The position numbers and the translations under genes were made by a program. This document shows positions 1-10,608 of a stretch of 64,000 nucleotides of DNA, one piece after another; within the stretch, counting starts at the first letter, position 1, and each line of letters opens with the position of its first letter. Origin of the DNA: Culex pipiens pallens (Eukaryota > Arthropoda > Insecta > Diptera > Culicidae); the NCBI RefSeq assembly GCF_016801865.2, contig NC_068938.1:21510873-21574872 (forward strand), given 5' to 3'. The notes under the pieces were generated by a model. That model worked only from the letters and a program-made list of their open reading frames with translations, was not told the origin of the DNA and did not search any database.

Positions 1-910
1 TCTTCAAATGGTTCATATCAAGCTTATCAAACGAAGACTAATAAAATTTACTTTGATAGTCTTTATGGTTGAAATATTTATTATAAAGTCATTTAAAAAA
101 AAAATTGTGATTTGAGAAAATTGATAAATTTCAAGAATTTTTCACCCTTCCGCGGAATTGTCAAAATTCACTAACCCTATATAAGTAATTGAACATAAAA
201 TTTCACGGAAAAAGACAAATTTCGCGAATTTCACGCTGTCCGCGAAATCGTGAAATTTCACTAAATCTACTTATGGGAGAACTGTCATTTCTATCACTCG
301 AATCCGGTGCTCTATTAAACCAGGATATTCACTCGCTTAATTCTACAGTAGTTCATAAGATTATTTTTATTCCTTTTTGAGTTTGATTAATTATTTTGAG
401 AAAAATCGTTACATTTTCACACAAACATAACATTTCACGGGATTTCGCGGAAAAAGCCAAATTTCGCGGATTTCACGCTGTCCGCGAAATCGTGAAATTT
501 CACTAACCCTAATGATGATGTATAGTACCCGTTAATGATGATGCGCTTCAAGTTCAAAAGTCACGACTTTTACACCACAAGCGCATAACCCGACGTCTCC
601 CTGTCTATTCCAGCCGTACGTATCGTAACCGAGCCGGTCTGGGGTCTTGGACTCGACCGACTCGTAATCGCGTATATGCAAAACCAATGGGAAATATGAA
701 TAATAAACCCGCCATTACGAGAGTGGGGCCCCCACTTGTGTGGCACGCGCGCGCTCGAGCTCTTTAAAAGCTACAAATAGCACTTTCCATTGTTGAACTG
801 CTGTTAATTGTTGCTTCATAAATATTTATGACCTGCTCAACAAACACACAACACACTTTGGGATTGCCTTCACACCCCTGCCTGCGCACGCGACCTGATC
901 TGGAACTCAC
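1..910 (-). other. Intron 1 (partial) of the minus-strand gene at 911-1693
   Basis: A consensus splice donor sits at 913-905, and no acceptor followed by open coding frame is recognisable between there and base 1, so this stretch is read as the 5' part of intron 1. Bases 1-520 are AT-rich and carry a dispersed repeat, listed separately. Bases 520-900 are unique with higher GC. The intron boundary is inferred from the donor alone; the acceptor and next exon must lie outside the window. Confidence 0.6.
134..513. repeat. Three copies of a palindromic TTTCACG/CGTGAAA repeat
   Basis: A block built on TTTCACGCTGTCCGCGAAAT followed by CGTGAAATTTCAC occurs at about 195-272 and 425-513, and in a more diverged form at about 134-178. 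The half-sites are inverted copies of each other, so each block can form a short hairpin. Spacing between the two good copies is about 230-240 bp. It is probably a decayed MITE or a small tandem duplication of one. The family is not identified. Confidence 0.6.
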
Positions 911-913
911 CTG
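902..913 (-). other. 5' splice site, CAG|GTGAGT
   Basis: On the minus strand the exon ends at 911 and the intron begins GTGAGT at 910-905. This matches the metazoan donor consensus completely and leaves the reading frame in phase 0. Confidence 0.85.
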
Positions 914-1693
914 TTCTCGGAAGACCCGCTTGAACCCGTCCACGGTGTGCTTGTCCTCGCCGAAGACCGCACTCAGCTCGGAGATCAGCAGCCAGCGGCG
1001 CTTGTCCCGGCGCACTTCCAGCTCCATCGCACTAACCGGAACCGTTCCGTTCTTCTCGATCTTGTCACTGTCGGCCAGGTTTTGCTTCTTCGTCGGAGAA
1101 CCGCCCTTTGGGGTAGCTCCGAGGGCCGCATCCACCAGGGCACTTTGGGCCCGCAGGTCGTTCACTAGTCCGGCGGAAATCGGATCGAAGGTGGCCGGGT
1201 CACTGGGTTTCAAGATCGAAGCAGGCTGCGGGGTGACCTTGACGCCAAGGTCACCACCGATAGGTGGCGTCACACTTTCATCGGCCGACGAAGTCGACGG
1301 GGTCGACGCTCGGCGCTGGTTCGGGAACACGTCCGCCGTGGACAACGGCGGAGCAGGTTCCGCCCGGACTTCGTCCATCTGGTGCATGTTGTTCAGATAG
1401 GAATCGTTCTTCTGCTGCATAAACACAAACGGGTTCACGTCAAAGTGGGACAGTTTGATACTTTCACTTTTCGGGGTCAAGGGCGCGGAAGGACCACCTT
1501 CGGTGGCGGAACTCTGGGACATTCCCGCCGATTCCTGGGGCAGTTCGTCCGAAAAGGATACCTTCTTGGGCGCCTTATGCGGGAGCTGAGGCGACGCGGA
1601 TCGCGAGTTTGGCGCGGATTCACTTTCGTTTTCGTTGGTCACGCTCAAGCTGAGACGCTTCGCGCCGGAACTGGTCGACGGGACGGGATCCAT
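911..1693 (-). CDS. First coding exon of an unidentified Ser/Thr/Pro-rich protein
   Basis: The exon encodes 261 residues in exactly 783 bases and ends in a phase-0 donor reading CAG|GTGAGT. The start is ATG at 1693-1691 in a strong context (ACCATGG), and an in-frame TAA lies just upstream at 1714-1712, so no earlier ATG is possible in this frame. Residues 1-220 look disordered and rich in Ser, Thr and Pro. Residues 43-47 (KKVSF) match the RVxF docking motif for protein phosphatase 1. Residues 127-131 (RRAST) and 13-15 (RLS) resemble basophilic kinase sites. The last 40 residues are different: charged and probably helical (RRWLLISELSAVF, then EDKH and GFKRVF), likely the start of a folded region completed by later exons. 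No family was recognised. The open frame past the donor to 764 is intron read-through. The coding nature is well supported; the function is unknown. Confidence 0.85.
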
Positions 1694-2003
1694 GGTCAGG
1701 GGGTGGGACACTTATTTTCCGTGCACTACGCACACGTTTTGCATGATTTTCCTTAAAAAACTAGATTTTTCCACAATTTTACGTTTTATTTCTCACAAAA
1801 ACGACGATCTTCAATCTTTCTAACCTCAAAAACAAGTATTTCTTCACAAAAACCACAAAAAAAATCAACCAGGAATCTCCACCACACCAGGTCACCTGAC
1901 CTGACACACTTCCAGAACTGGGTCAGCAGATCACTCGGGCACACACACGCACTCACACACGGAGGGGGTTAGGTACCGCACACCAAGTCGCGACACGACT
2001 GAA
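1694..2003 (-). promoter_or_regulatory. 5' UTR and candidate initiator of the minus-strand gene
   Basis: The minus strand reads TTCAGTCG at 2003-1996, an arthropod-type initiator (TCAGTY) whose A would be +1 at base 2000 and give a 307-nt 5' UTR. No TATA box sits about 30 bp upstream and no well-placed DPE was seen, so it would be a TATA-less promoter. A second TTCAGTTC lies slightly further upstream (about 2065-2072). The stretch is GC- and CpG-richer than its surroundings. The choice of start is an inference. Confidence 0.4.
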
Positions 2004-2750
2004 CAAACTGGGACTGGGAGACCGCTCCAAAGAGGCTCGTAACGCTAGCAGATCCGAAACAGAACTGAACGGAACGGTTCCAAAAGGTACCAACCAACCC
2101 AACCTGCGCGAGCGTGCGCCAAGATCAACATGTACTCCACACAAGTTGCACCTCGTCGTCGTGTTGCAGGTCTCGATGAACTTTGAGGCGTTACGCGGAG
2201 TTCATGCGCGCGCGCGCGCGCTCAGCATCCAATCGACCAAGGTTCGCTGGACCAATCGTGGTTGTTGATCGAGGAGTTCATGCGAAGTCGTTGAGGTCTC
2301 TGTGTCGAGAGAGGTGCTAGGAAAAGGTGGCAAAAGCGTTCACAACGCGGGTTAATTTGGGGGACCTCCGCATCGAACCGTTTCGCGTTATCAAATTCGT
2401 TTCCGGTGTGAAATTTAAGCGGTCAGTTTAGGGGCTTGACATCGGGTAATGCATGGGAACGGAAGTGGTTCGCGTCGGTTGGGTGAGTGGAGACATCAAA
2501 AGGTCGTGCGAACTCCCCCGGGTGAGACTAATAAATGTTATCGATGGTTTTATGGCGCATTTGGACTTGTGCTGTCGTCTGCGGCGCGGTTTGTTGCGGA
2601 TGATGTTTTTGTTTGAAGACCGGTGGGGGCTTGGAACGTGCGAAAGTGCATCTGTACGACCAGAGAGCAGAGTGTCGAGTTGGACGTGATGTTTTGGTTA
2701 GTGGTGTTTGTTTGCGACTAATTTGCGGTAATAAAAGAGTTTCCTCAATT
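2004..2750. other. CpG-rich upstream region, no gene seen
   Basis: This is unique, moderately GC-rich sequence upstream of the minus-strand gene. It includes an alternating GC tract at 2206-2221 that could adopt Z-DNA, and GAGTTCATGCG occurs on both sides of it. Short open frames here have no recognisable domains. It most likely holds promoter-proximal regulatory sequence. Confidence 0.45.
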
Positions 2751-3000
2751 GACACGTGTCGGAATTAGGCTTGAACGGTGGAATGGTGCCTTGCTAAGAG
2801 TATGATGAAAAGCAATGTGTTAAAATTTATATTGATATCAATATTGATGAAATTTAAATTTGTATTGAACAATCTGAAAAAAAATTTAAACTACTTTTGT
2901 AACTTTCAATTATGACTTAAAAATATGTAAAAAATGACTTATGGAACACAGAACAAAAAGAACACAAGGGGCGACATAAACTTTGAAAAATATTTGCTAA
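2751..3000. other. AT-rich interval with a transposon fragment
   Basis: AT-rich sequence without coding features. Bases about 2969-2997 (GCGACATAAACTTTG and following) match the dispersed repeat family whose better copies lie near 36.4, 46.1 and 51.5 kb. The foldback element at 3001 begins directly afterwards. Confidence 0.45.
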
Positions 3001-4799
3001 ACACTCCAATAAATTTTACCGATTTTCAACTGCTAAACATTTTGGTAAACTGAAAACAACCGAAAGGAGAATGGGCAAATTTGTATGGGAGCTGGTCCAA
3101 GGATGTACACGAACGGGACCAACTTTTTTCGAAAGATCTCGCCGAGATATGAAAAAAAGTCTTCTGGACCAACTCTCTAAACCCCGGGGTTCAAATGTTA
3201 CAAGTTGTTGAAGTTTGAGCATTTTGGGTTAAAATGTACAAAAAATCGTATTTTTGCTATTTCTAAAATTATTTACAAAATCTCTGTTTCATTATGGATT
3301 TCGATTTTCTTGACTTCATTCGACGCGTATCAGCTAAAACTTTGATTTCTGATATGTCTTAGCATGATTGAAATATGATTTCTCTTGTTTTCATCCGTTT
3401 GAACCGTTTGTGCAAGAGGCATCCCATAGAAACAAGTTGAAACTTCAAGGTTTTGAAACCGGATCCAACCCAGACTGCTTCAGTGAGTATGGAAGGCTTC
3501 AGTGCAATGTTGTAACAACTTATTGGGATGGTCTGAGTCATCCGAGAACTCCTTGGAGTTAAGACCGGTGAGTCTACCGCCGTATCAAGCAAGATGTCGG
3601 CGGTTTTTGACCACGGATCATACCCGCATGGCTTCAGTGAGTATGGTAGACTACTATGCTGATGTGTTGGAGTGTCCTGGGTTCTCCTAGGACTCCCTGG
3701 AGTTAAGATCTGTGGGTCTACTACCGTAACAAGCAAAATGTCGACCGGTTTTGACAACAGAACATACCCGCATAGCTTCAGTGAGTGTGGTAGACTACTT
3801 TTCTAATGTGTTAGGATGGCCTGGGTCATCATAGGACTCCCTGGAGTTTAGATATTTGGGTCACTGTAACAAGAAAAAGGTCAATGATTTTTAATCGCGC
3901 ATCATAACAGACTGTATTGCTGTTATGTTGGGATGTTCTGGACCATTCCAGGGAGTCCTTGTAACAGCCGTAGACCTACAGATCATAACTCCAGGGAGTC
4001 CTAGGATGGCCAGAGACATCCGAACACATTAACAAAGCAGTCTACCATACTCACTGAAGCCATGCGGGTATGATCCGTGGTCAAAAACCGCCGACATCTT
4101 GCTTGTTACGGCGGTAGACTCACCGGTCTTAACTCCAAGGAGTTCTCGGATGACTCAGACCATCCCAATAAGTTGTTACAACATTGCACTGAAGCCTTCC
4201 ATACTCACTGAAGCAGTCTGGGTTGGATCCGGTTTCAAAACCTTGAAGTTTCAACTTGTTTCTATGGGATGCCTCTTGCACAAACGGTTCAAACGGATAA
4301 AAACAAGAGAAATCATGTTTCAATCATGCTAAGACATATCAGAACTCAAAGTTTTTGCTGATACGCGTCAAGAAAATCGAAATCCATAATGAAACAGAGA
4401 TTTTGTAAATGATTTTAGAAATAGCAAAAGTACGATTTTTTGTATATTTTTACTCAAAATGCTCAAACTTCAACAGCATGTCACTTTTGAACCCCGGGGT
4501 TTAGAGAGTTGGTCCAGAAGACTTTTTTTCATGTCTCGGCGAGATCTTTCGAAAAAAGTTGGTCCCGTTCGTGTACATCCTTGGACCAAATTTGCCCATT
4601 CTCCTTTGTAAAGTCTTACCGAAATTCGGTAATAGTTAGAGTTCATTATTGTTCATCGTACTACCGGTTTCAGTAAATTTTTATTCATTTTGACAGATAG
4701 TGTACCGATATAAACTTATTCGATTTTTTAACTACCAAGTTCGGTAAAGAAATCTTAGTTTGTACGTTTACTTTTCTTACACTTTTTTCATTGGAGTGT
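3001..4799. mobile_element. Foldback element with tandem subrepeats in its arms
   Basis: The ends are short inverted repeats, AACACTCCAAT at 3000-3010 and ATTGGAGTGTT at 4790-4800. The main arms are about 3064-3735 and 3960-4604, inverted and roughly 95% alike by eye. A 10-bp length difference near 3315 (TTCATTCGAC present only on the left) breaks the match. Inside the left arm a unit of about 145 bp beginning GCTTCAGTGAGT recurs at about 3476, 3630 and 3774. The right arm carries the same unit inverted. Tandem repeats inside inverted arms recall Drosophila FB elements. There is no transposase and no clear target duplication, and the left outer 60 bp does not match the right outer 195 bp, so one end has probably been altered. 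Confidence 0.75.
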
Positions 4800-5040
4800 T
4801 CAATTTCTGGCTTGTAATTAAATTTTTTATATTTGACAAATAACTCCCGGAATTGTGTTGTTGTTCAATGAAAGATGAGTTTATACACTTTAAATTTTCC
4901 GCTAAAATCAAAACATTCAAGATTCTTGAACTTGACTGAATTCATTTTAATATTGGTATTTTGCCGAAATATCGATGACATGTATCCATTTATCTCTAGC
5001 CATAATGTGAAAAATCATGTTTTAATTCACGCCAATTTCC
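4800..5040. other. AT-rich interval, nothing recognised
   Basis: AT-rich sequence between the foldback element and the next unique island. No coding or structural feature was seen. Confidence 0.4.
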
Positions 5041-6660
5041 ACCCCGAGTAAGGGGTTTGACATAATTATCCTGCTCATGGAGAGGGGTTCAGTACGAGCG
5101 CGCGCTCGATCCCCAAAGACCTTTCGCGTGTTCTCGCTGGCCGCGGTCAAAACCATGTATTACTCAACGGTCCTTCGAGAGCTGACACGGAGACCTCCGC
5201 GGGCCTTAAAAATCCAATTATCGAACATGTTATATTTCACGCAGAAAAACTGGTGCGATCGCGGGAAAATTGTAACAGGTCAGACCGACATTAATCAATA
5301 TGTGTTTAATATAATTCTGTTTCTGAGAAGTACTCGGTGAACCGCGCGGTCATCACATTTTTCAACACTGTGAGTTGATACGAGACTTGAGTTGCGTCGG
5401 ACTGGTTGTGTTGTTCCGGGGTTGGTAATTACCTTTATTGACGGATCGTCCGAGTACTGGAACAACCGCACGGAACGCGCAAGATCGTTGGTCAGATATC
5501 GGAATATTAAGATTAATTACTGTTGTTCCTTTATTTTTGCCCCTCCGATGAGTACCTGCCCAGGTCACGTCAGAGTCTGTCGTCGGTGCCCTCTGGCGGT
5601 CAAAAACGGTACTTAATTGAAAACAGTTTGTAAAACCACGACGCTGTCGTGACGGACCTTTAACGCCCCTCTCTGAACCAACTCCGTGTCCAGTTCTTAT
5701 CAGTGCACTGGAATCAAATCACTCTTCACTCCGGCACAAACGAGACAACATTATCGGGGCTAAATGGGACAATTAATTTATGCTGGACATCGATTTTCAG
5801 GTCAGAGCGTTTCCTGCGTGAGTCGTATCGAATCAGTTATGCCTGCGGGGTGGCGGCTCAGAACGACCGGTGCGTGTGGCGAACGGCGTCAAATTTGATC
5901 CCTGGTCGCGCTGTCCGACTCCGGGAAGCTCGAGCACACCCAAGAACTCCACCGCAATTCAATTAAAGTGAGCAAATCAACCGCGATAAGAATCTACCAG
6001 GGCCGGGGATAAGCGTTGCGTCGAGACATAACCTCAAAAAATGCTCCACCGTCGAGGACATACGACACGCCGATCGGTCCTGCGCTCACGACACTTGCCT
6101 CGGAATGCAAATGTGGCGGCCAATAAGGAGGCACGGCTCGTTAAGATCAGCGCCCGATTTCGGAGAGCCTTTTGCGTGGTTCCTCTCCCGGGGCACTACA
6201 CGACCAACCGGCCGCCGCGGACAACAACGTTGTAGTTTACTTTTAACTGGCGAAATTTACATGATTATATCAATCATCGCGGCCACAAAGACCCGGCTGC
6301 TGCTTTGGAGAGCCTCCGGGGGCCACCGGATCGTTATGGGTAGACCGCAGCCAGCAGGACGCGCAGGAACAGGTTGGGGACACACGGTCCGAGTTGGCGT
6401 GATGTCTGCGTGATTGAAATGTTTGGCCAGGAATTTGGAGAGTTGCACAACCGCGGCTTGTGGCAGCTTTCGGTCATTTTTCAAATTGGCCACATGGGGA
6501 GCAGCCGCCAGTTGTTTGCTGATTTTGAGGAGTCGATTTGCATACGTGCGGTGGTTTTGGAGTGTGTTTGAGACTCAGGATTGTCGATACTTTGTGTCGA
6601 ATCTCTCGGGTAATGTCTTATTATAACGACGATCGTGGTGCGCTATCGACTGGGTTGTAG
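5041..6660. other. Unique GC-richer island without a supported gene
   Basis: This is single-copy-looking sequence. Several open frames of 60-100 codons occur on both strands, the longest ATG-started one at 5077-5340, but none shows a domain, codon bias or splice pattern that supports coding. It may contain regulatory elements. No RNA gene was recognised. Confidence 0.4.
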
Positions 6661-6664
6661 AATT

Positions 6665-7179
6665 GGGTCCTAAAATTAAGCTTAAATTTGTTATACTATT
6701 GTTCACAACGGTCAAGCTTATTTTACTGAGTACAATGTCCCTTTGTACGACCACTCAGGATTTAAAATGGATTTTTAAATTAATAAAAAAAAACAACTTT
6801 TCGGCCCTTTCTGACAGAGAAGGTCCTACTTGACAGCTTATTCCAAGGAGACCATAGTTGATCCATAAAAAAATGTAATCTTGTCAAGTTTTTTTTAAAT
6901 CAAATAATAAATAATTTAATTTTTATAAATATGGATTTAAAACGTGTTTTTTACCATTGTACATAAAATTTTTTTTGGGCTTTAGGACCCTATTTAAGAA
7001 AATTAACTTCGTGGTCCTACTTGACAGCTCATTCTAAGGAGACTATAGTTGATCCATCGAAATAATGTTGTCTTGTCAATTTAATATTTTGCATCAACAT
7101 GAAAAAAAGTGATCAGAAATTGATTTTAATGGTGTTTGTTACCGCTGTACATGAACATTCACATAGGGCTTTAGGACCC
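6665..7179. repeat. Short-ended inverted repeat element with an internal ~190-bp duplication
   Basis: Ends are GGGTCCTAAA (6665-6674) and TTTAGGACCC (7170-7179). A block beginning GGTCCTACTTGACAGCT occurs at about 6824 and again at about 7013, and both copies end in GGGCTTTAGGACCCTATT. It therefore looks like a MITE-like element with an internal tandem duplication. No protein is encoded. Confidence 0.6.
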
Positions 7180-7334
7180 TATTATTTGGACATGTTATTC
7201 AAATGTTTTCGAAATAATGTAAATACTTTGTGTAAATTTTCTCAAAATTAAACGAGTAAAACAGTGGATTACAAGCATTTCAAATATTCGGATCGATCTA
7301 GGAAACGGTTTACAAATTGGATAATACAAATATC

Positions 7335-8243
7335 TTAACCCTCTAACGCTCAGAGCTGTTTGCTTATCGTAAAAATAGTAAATGGCTTAATTTTGGTACA
7401 ATAATGTAGGAAATACTTTACTTTGACCCACAAACATCGAATTGGGGCAAAAAAGTAGAATTTGAAGTGGTGCACCAGAGCACCATCAGGAAGATGAGCA
7501 ACTTTTTTTTAAACCACAAAATCTCGTTTTCTTCAAATCTATTGGTTCATTTGTTTGAAAACGCTTCGAAATGTGTTAAAAACAACTTATTCTTTGCTGT
7601 AAGACCATATTTCTGAAGTATTAACTACAAATTCTAAAATCTCTGCATTTTCAGGTTTCTTTGATTGGCTCATTCAAAACCCACAAACAACCATTTTCAT
7701 GAAAAATGAGGAAAATAATAAAACTATTGGTCTAATAACAATGTTTTGTCTTGTTTATGAATAGTCAAAACGTTTATAAACTTTTGTTTTGATAAAAATA
7801 AGCTTTTTCGTTAATTTAGAAAAAAGTGCTCCTGAATATTTAGTTGCTCATATGCCTAGGTGGTGCTCTGGTGCACCAAATGAAAAGGGTTGAAAAACAC
7901 TTAAAACCGGTTCAAACTCACAATGTTATTCACAGGGTTTCTTGTCCAAGGTTCAAATGATAGCAAAACATTTTTTGTTTCATAAAATTTTGTGTTTGGT
8001 ATTTTTTACGGGCTTTCGAAAACAGGTCTTATTTATTTCCCTGAAATTGGCCCACTTTTGTTTACATTTCACACTGTAACTTTGCTTGCGCTTAACCAAA
8101 TTTGATGAAATTTGGGGAGATGTTAGTATACATTCTTCATGAACACCTGCAACTTAAAGCACCATGAAAAGTTTTGTCAGTTCCGAGATATTTAAGTTCA
8201 AAGTTTTGGTGCTCTGGAGTAACCATGGGCGTGAGAGGGTTAA
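7335..8243. mobile_element. piggyBac-type MITE, 901 bp, with TTAA target duplication
   Basis: The element spans 7339-8239 and is flanked by TTAA at 7335-7338 and 8240-8243. Terminal inverted repeats are CCCTCTAACGC on the left and GCGTGAGAGGG on the right, with one mismatch. TTAA duplication with CCC-starting ends is the signature of the piggyBac superfamily. An internal inverted pair (GTGCACCAGAGCACCA at about 7470 and its complement at about 7860) surrounds AT-rich sequence. No transposase frame remains, so it would be a non-autonomous copy mobilised in trans. Confidence 0.85.
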
Positions 8244-8282
8244 TGTGGTGATCCCTTCGCTAAGGAAAATTTGACCTCTGGT

Positions 8283-8288
8283 AAAAAA
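8283..8288 (-). terminator. Pol III terminator of tRNA-Asn
   Basis: Six consecutive T on the minus strand begin four bases past the tRNA 3' end, the usual RNA polymerase III stop. Confidence 0.85.
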
Positions 8289-8291
8289 TTC

Positions 8292-8308
8292 CGCCCCCGG
8301 GTGGACTC

Positions 8309-8348
<40 letters not shown>

Positions 8349-8365
8349 AATTGCGCCACGAAGGC
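8292..8365 (-). tRNA. tRNA-Asn (anticodon GTT)
   Basis: A 74-nt cloverleaf: acceptor GCCTTCG pairs with CGGGGGC allowing two G-U pairs, the D arm is GCGC/GCGC, the anticodon stem TTCGG/CCGAA encloses loop CTGTTAA, and the T arm GGTGG/CCACC encloses TTCGAGT. The discriminator base is G, as usual for eukaryotic tRNA-Asn. There is no intron and CCA is not encoded. It is almost identical to the copy at 26195-26268, and all arms are intact, so it is probably functional. Confidence 0.95.
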
Positions 8366-8370
8366 TTGCT

Positions 8371-10060
8371 GATTCACTGTCCTGTGAATGCGACTCTTGT
8401 TGAATATGAAAACTTAAGCCGCTTCAGCAACCTCAAAGAAGATTGCTAATTGAACCGGCTCGAAAACCTTCTGGACTGACAAATCCCGCTGAGAAGCTTT
8501 TACGAGCCTGTCAACACACAGTTTGTAGCAGCACTTCTGCGCGTCACCTCATGACTCAGTCCTCCGCCAAATCAGCAGTGGTCAATATGAGAGTCGCAAT
8601 GAGGAAGGATTCGATTCGACCTGCCAAAATGACCAAATTTGTTCACACCGCTGAAGACACCTTCACCTAGGCGTATGCTCCATGGGAACCAAACGTGTTT
8701 GAACAACTATGACAACCTGGTTGACTGACAGCGCCTCAAAAGCTAGAGGGGAAAACTCGTCGTCGAGGTTCCGTCATCATTTTGTCGTTTTTTTTTGCGC
8801 CCGGTGGCGTCGCAAATAAGCGGATTATGAAAGGCCCCCAAGGCATCGCATCGCGGGGACGTTTTCTCACAATGGGAACCAGGTTATTGGGGGTCTACGC
8901 GCCGGGTCACGCCTCCAAAAAAGACACCTGACCGTACGCGTTGGTTGGGCGAGTTATGATTTCAATTATTTTTTACGACTGCCTTAAAGTAGATGCTTTA
9001 TGCTGATTTCTGGGCAGCAAAAGTTTTGCGGGCGGAGATCTGCCAGGGCACTCCGGTTTCAACAAGGGTGCCATTTAGTGTGTTCCTCCTCGCGAAGGCT
9101 TGTAGTCGGTCGTGAGGACTTCATGGTCCAGTTTTCCTTGCACATCGAACAGCGCTCTTAATTCAATGAATTATCATAATGGCAGCATAAATATTAGTAC
9201 AATTATATCAATTTCATCGCGTCTTCTTCCAAGATCTGCGGCGAACCTTCACCCATAGCGTGATCTTCGGACACTATAGCTGATGTTGTCGTCCTACCCA
9301 AGGACTCCTCCCCAATAACCGTAAAACAATAATAACATTTTGTACCTGGTCTGTCGACTTCGTCGTCCACCCCGTAATCAACGGATTCCGGCCGGGGTCA
9401 TCGCCGGGAACACGGATCGTAACTTTAAATTGGATCACGAGTCCGGTGTGCAACCTGAAAGGGCGAACACCAACAACACCGGCCGTCGAAGTGGTCGATG
9501 AGATATTTCCACGAAGTGGCCATTTCGGATGCAGGGTGCAGCAGCAGCGCAGGGGAATAATAATAGCCCATACGGATTATGTCTCCATTGATGGTCCGGC
9601 GGGTGTTGTGAAATAAAAATTGGAAAATATTGCTCATGCTTATGGATTAAGGCGAAATTTGGCGCGGGTTAACCCGGAGTTCCTGGGAGAAAAAAATGGG
9701 GGGAAATTTATTTCACATTGTTGCAACGACGACGACATCGGCCAGAATCGGATGGGGATAACAGTTTGGGGCAAATATATGACAGTGACCTTTGTTTACC
9801 TCTTTGTGGCGGTGCAGAGAGGGTCTGGGAAAGTATACGGAGGAATTTATGCCAAATCGATGCAATGTCATAAAGTGTGGATAACTCGCGGGTCGAACGT
9901 GGACATGACACAAGCGCGGTAGCTTTCCATTACAGGACAAAGAGGAATAAAGGGATTGTTGTTAAAATATGCAAATTTGTTTATTAAGTTATGATCAAGA
10001 GAGACATCAGAGAGATTTAAGAATAACTTGCAATTTGCCCGTCGTTGAGTGCAAATACAA
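8371..10060. other. Unique island without a supported gene
   Basis: Mixed-composition unique sequence. Open frames up to 100 codons (for example 9620-9922) overlap others on the opposite strand and show no domain or splice structure. No RNA gene, long repeat or recognisable transposon end was found. Confidence 0.4.
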
Positions 10061-10065
10061 TAAAT

Positions 10066-10608
10066 AAAAGACAAAAAGACAAAAAGACAAAAAGACAAAA
10101 AGACAAAAAGACAAAAAGACAAAAAGACAAAAAGACAAAAAGACAAAAAGACAAAAAGACAAAAAGACAAAAAGACAAAAAGACAAAAAGACAAAAAGAC
10201 AAAAAGACAAAAAGACAAAAAGACAAAAAGACAAAAAGACAAAAAGACAAAAAGACAAAAAGACAAAAAGACAAAAAGACAAAAAGACAAAAAGACAAAA
10301 AGACAAAAAGACAAAAAGACAAAAAGACAAAAAGACAAAAAGACAAAAAGACAAAAAGACAAAAAGACAAAAAGACAAAAAGACAAAAAGACAAAAAGAC
10401 AAAAAGACAAAAAGACAAAAAGACAAAAAGACAAAAAGACAAAAAGACAAAAAGACAAAAAGACAAAAAGACAAAAAGACAAAAAGACAAAAAGACAAAA
10501 AGACAAAAAGACAAAAAGACAAAAAGACAAAAAGACAAAAAGACAAAAAGACAAAAAGATAAAAAGACAAAAAGACAAAAAGACAAAAAGACAAAAAAAC
10601 AAAAAGAC
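10066..10608. repeat. Octanucleotide array (AAAAAGAC), 67 full units
   Basis: A head-to-tail array of 8 bp from 10073 to 10608 is preceded by a 7-nt partial unit. Only two units deviate: AAAAAGAT at 10553-10560 and AAAAAAAC at 10593-10600, both near the right edge. Because 8 is not a multiple of 3 and the unit makes no stop, open frames run through the array on both strands. They are artefacts of composition. Confidence 0.97.

Noticed and set aside
828..1400. 190-codon plus-strand frame opposite the coding exon
   Set aside because: It is a shadow of the minus-strand exon in GC-rich sequence. Splice donor, start context and protein composition favour the minus strand.
1694..1711. Upstream start at 1711 for the exon frame
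   Set aside because: The codon at 1711-1709 is GTG. The first in-frame ATG is at 1693 in a strong context, with a stop just upstream at 1714-1712.
3359..4332. Similar 64- to 132-codon frames in both arms of the 3.0-4.8 kb element
   Set aside because: They are the same inverted arm read on both strands, including through tandem units. No homology or start context.
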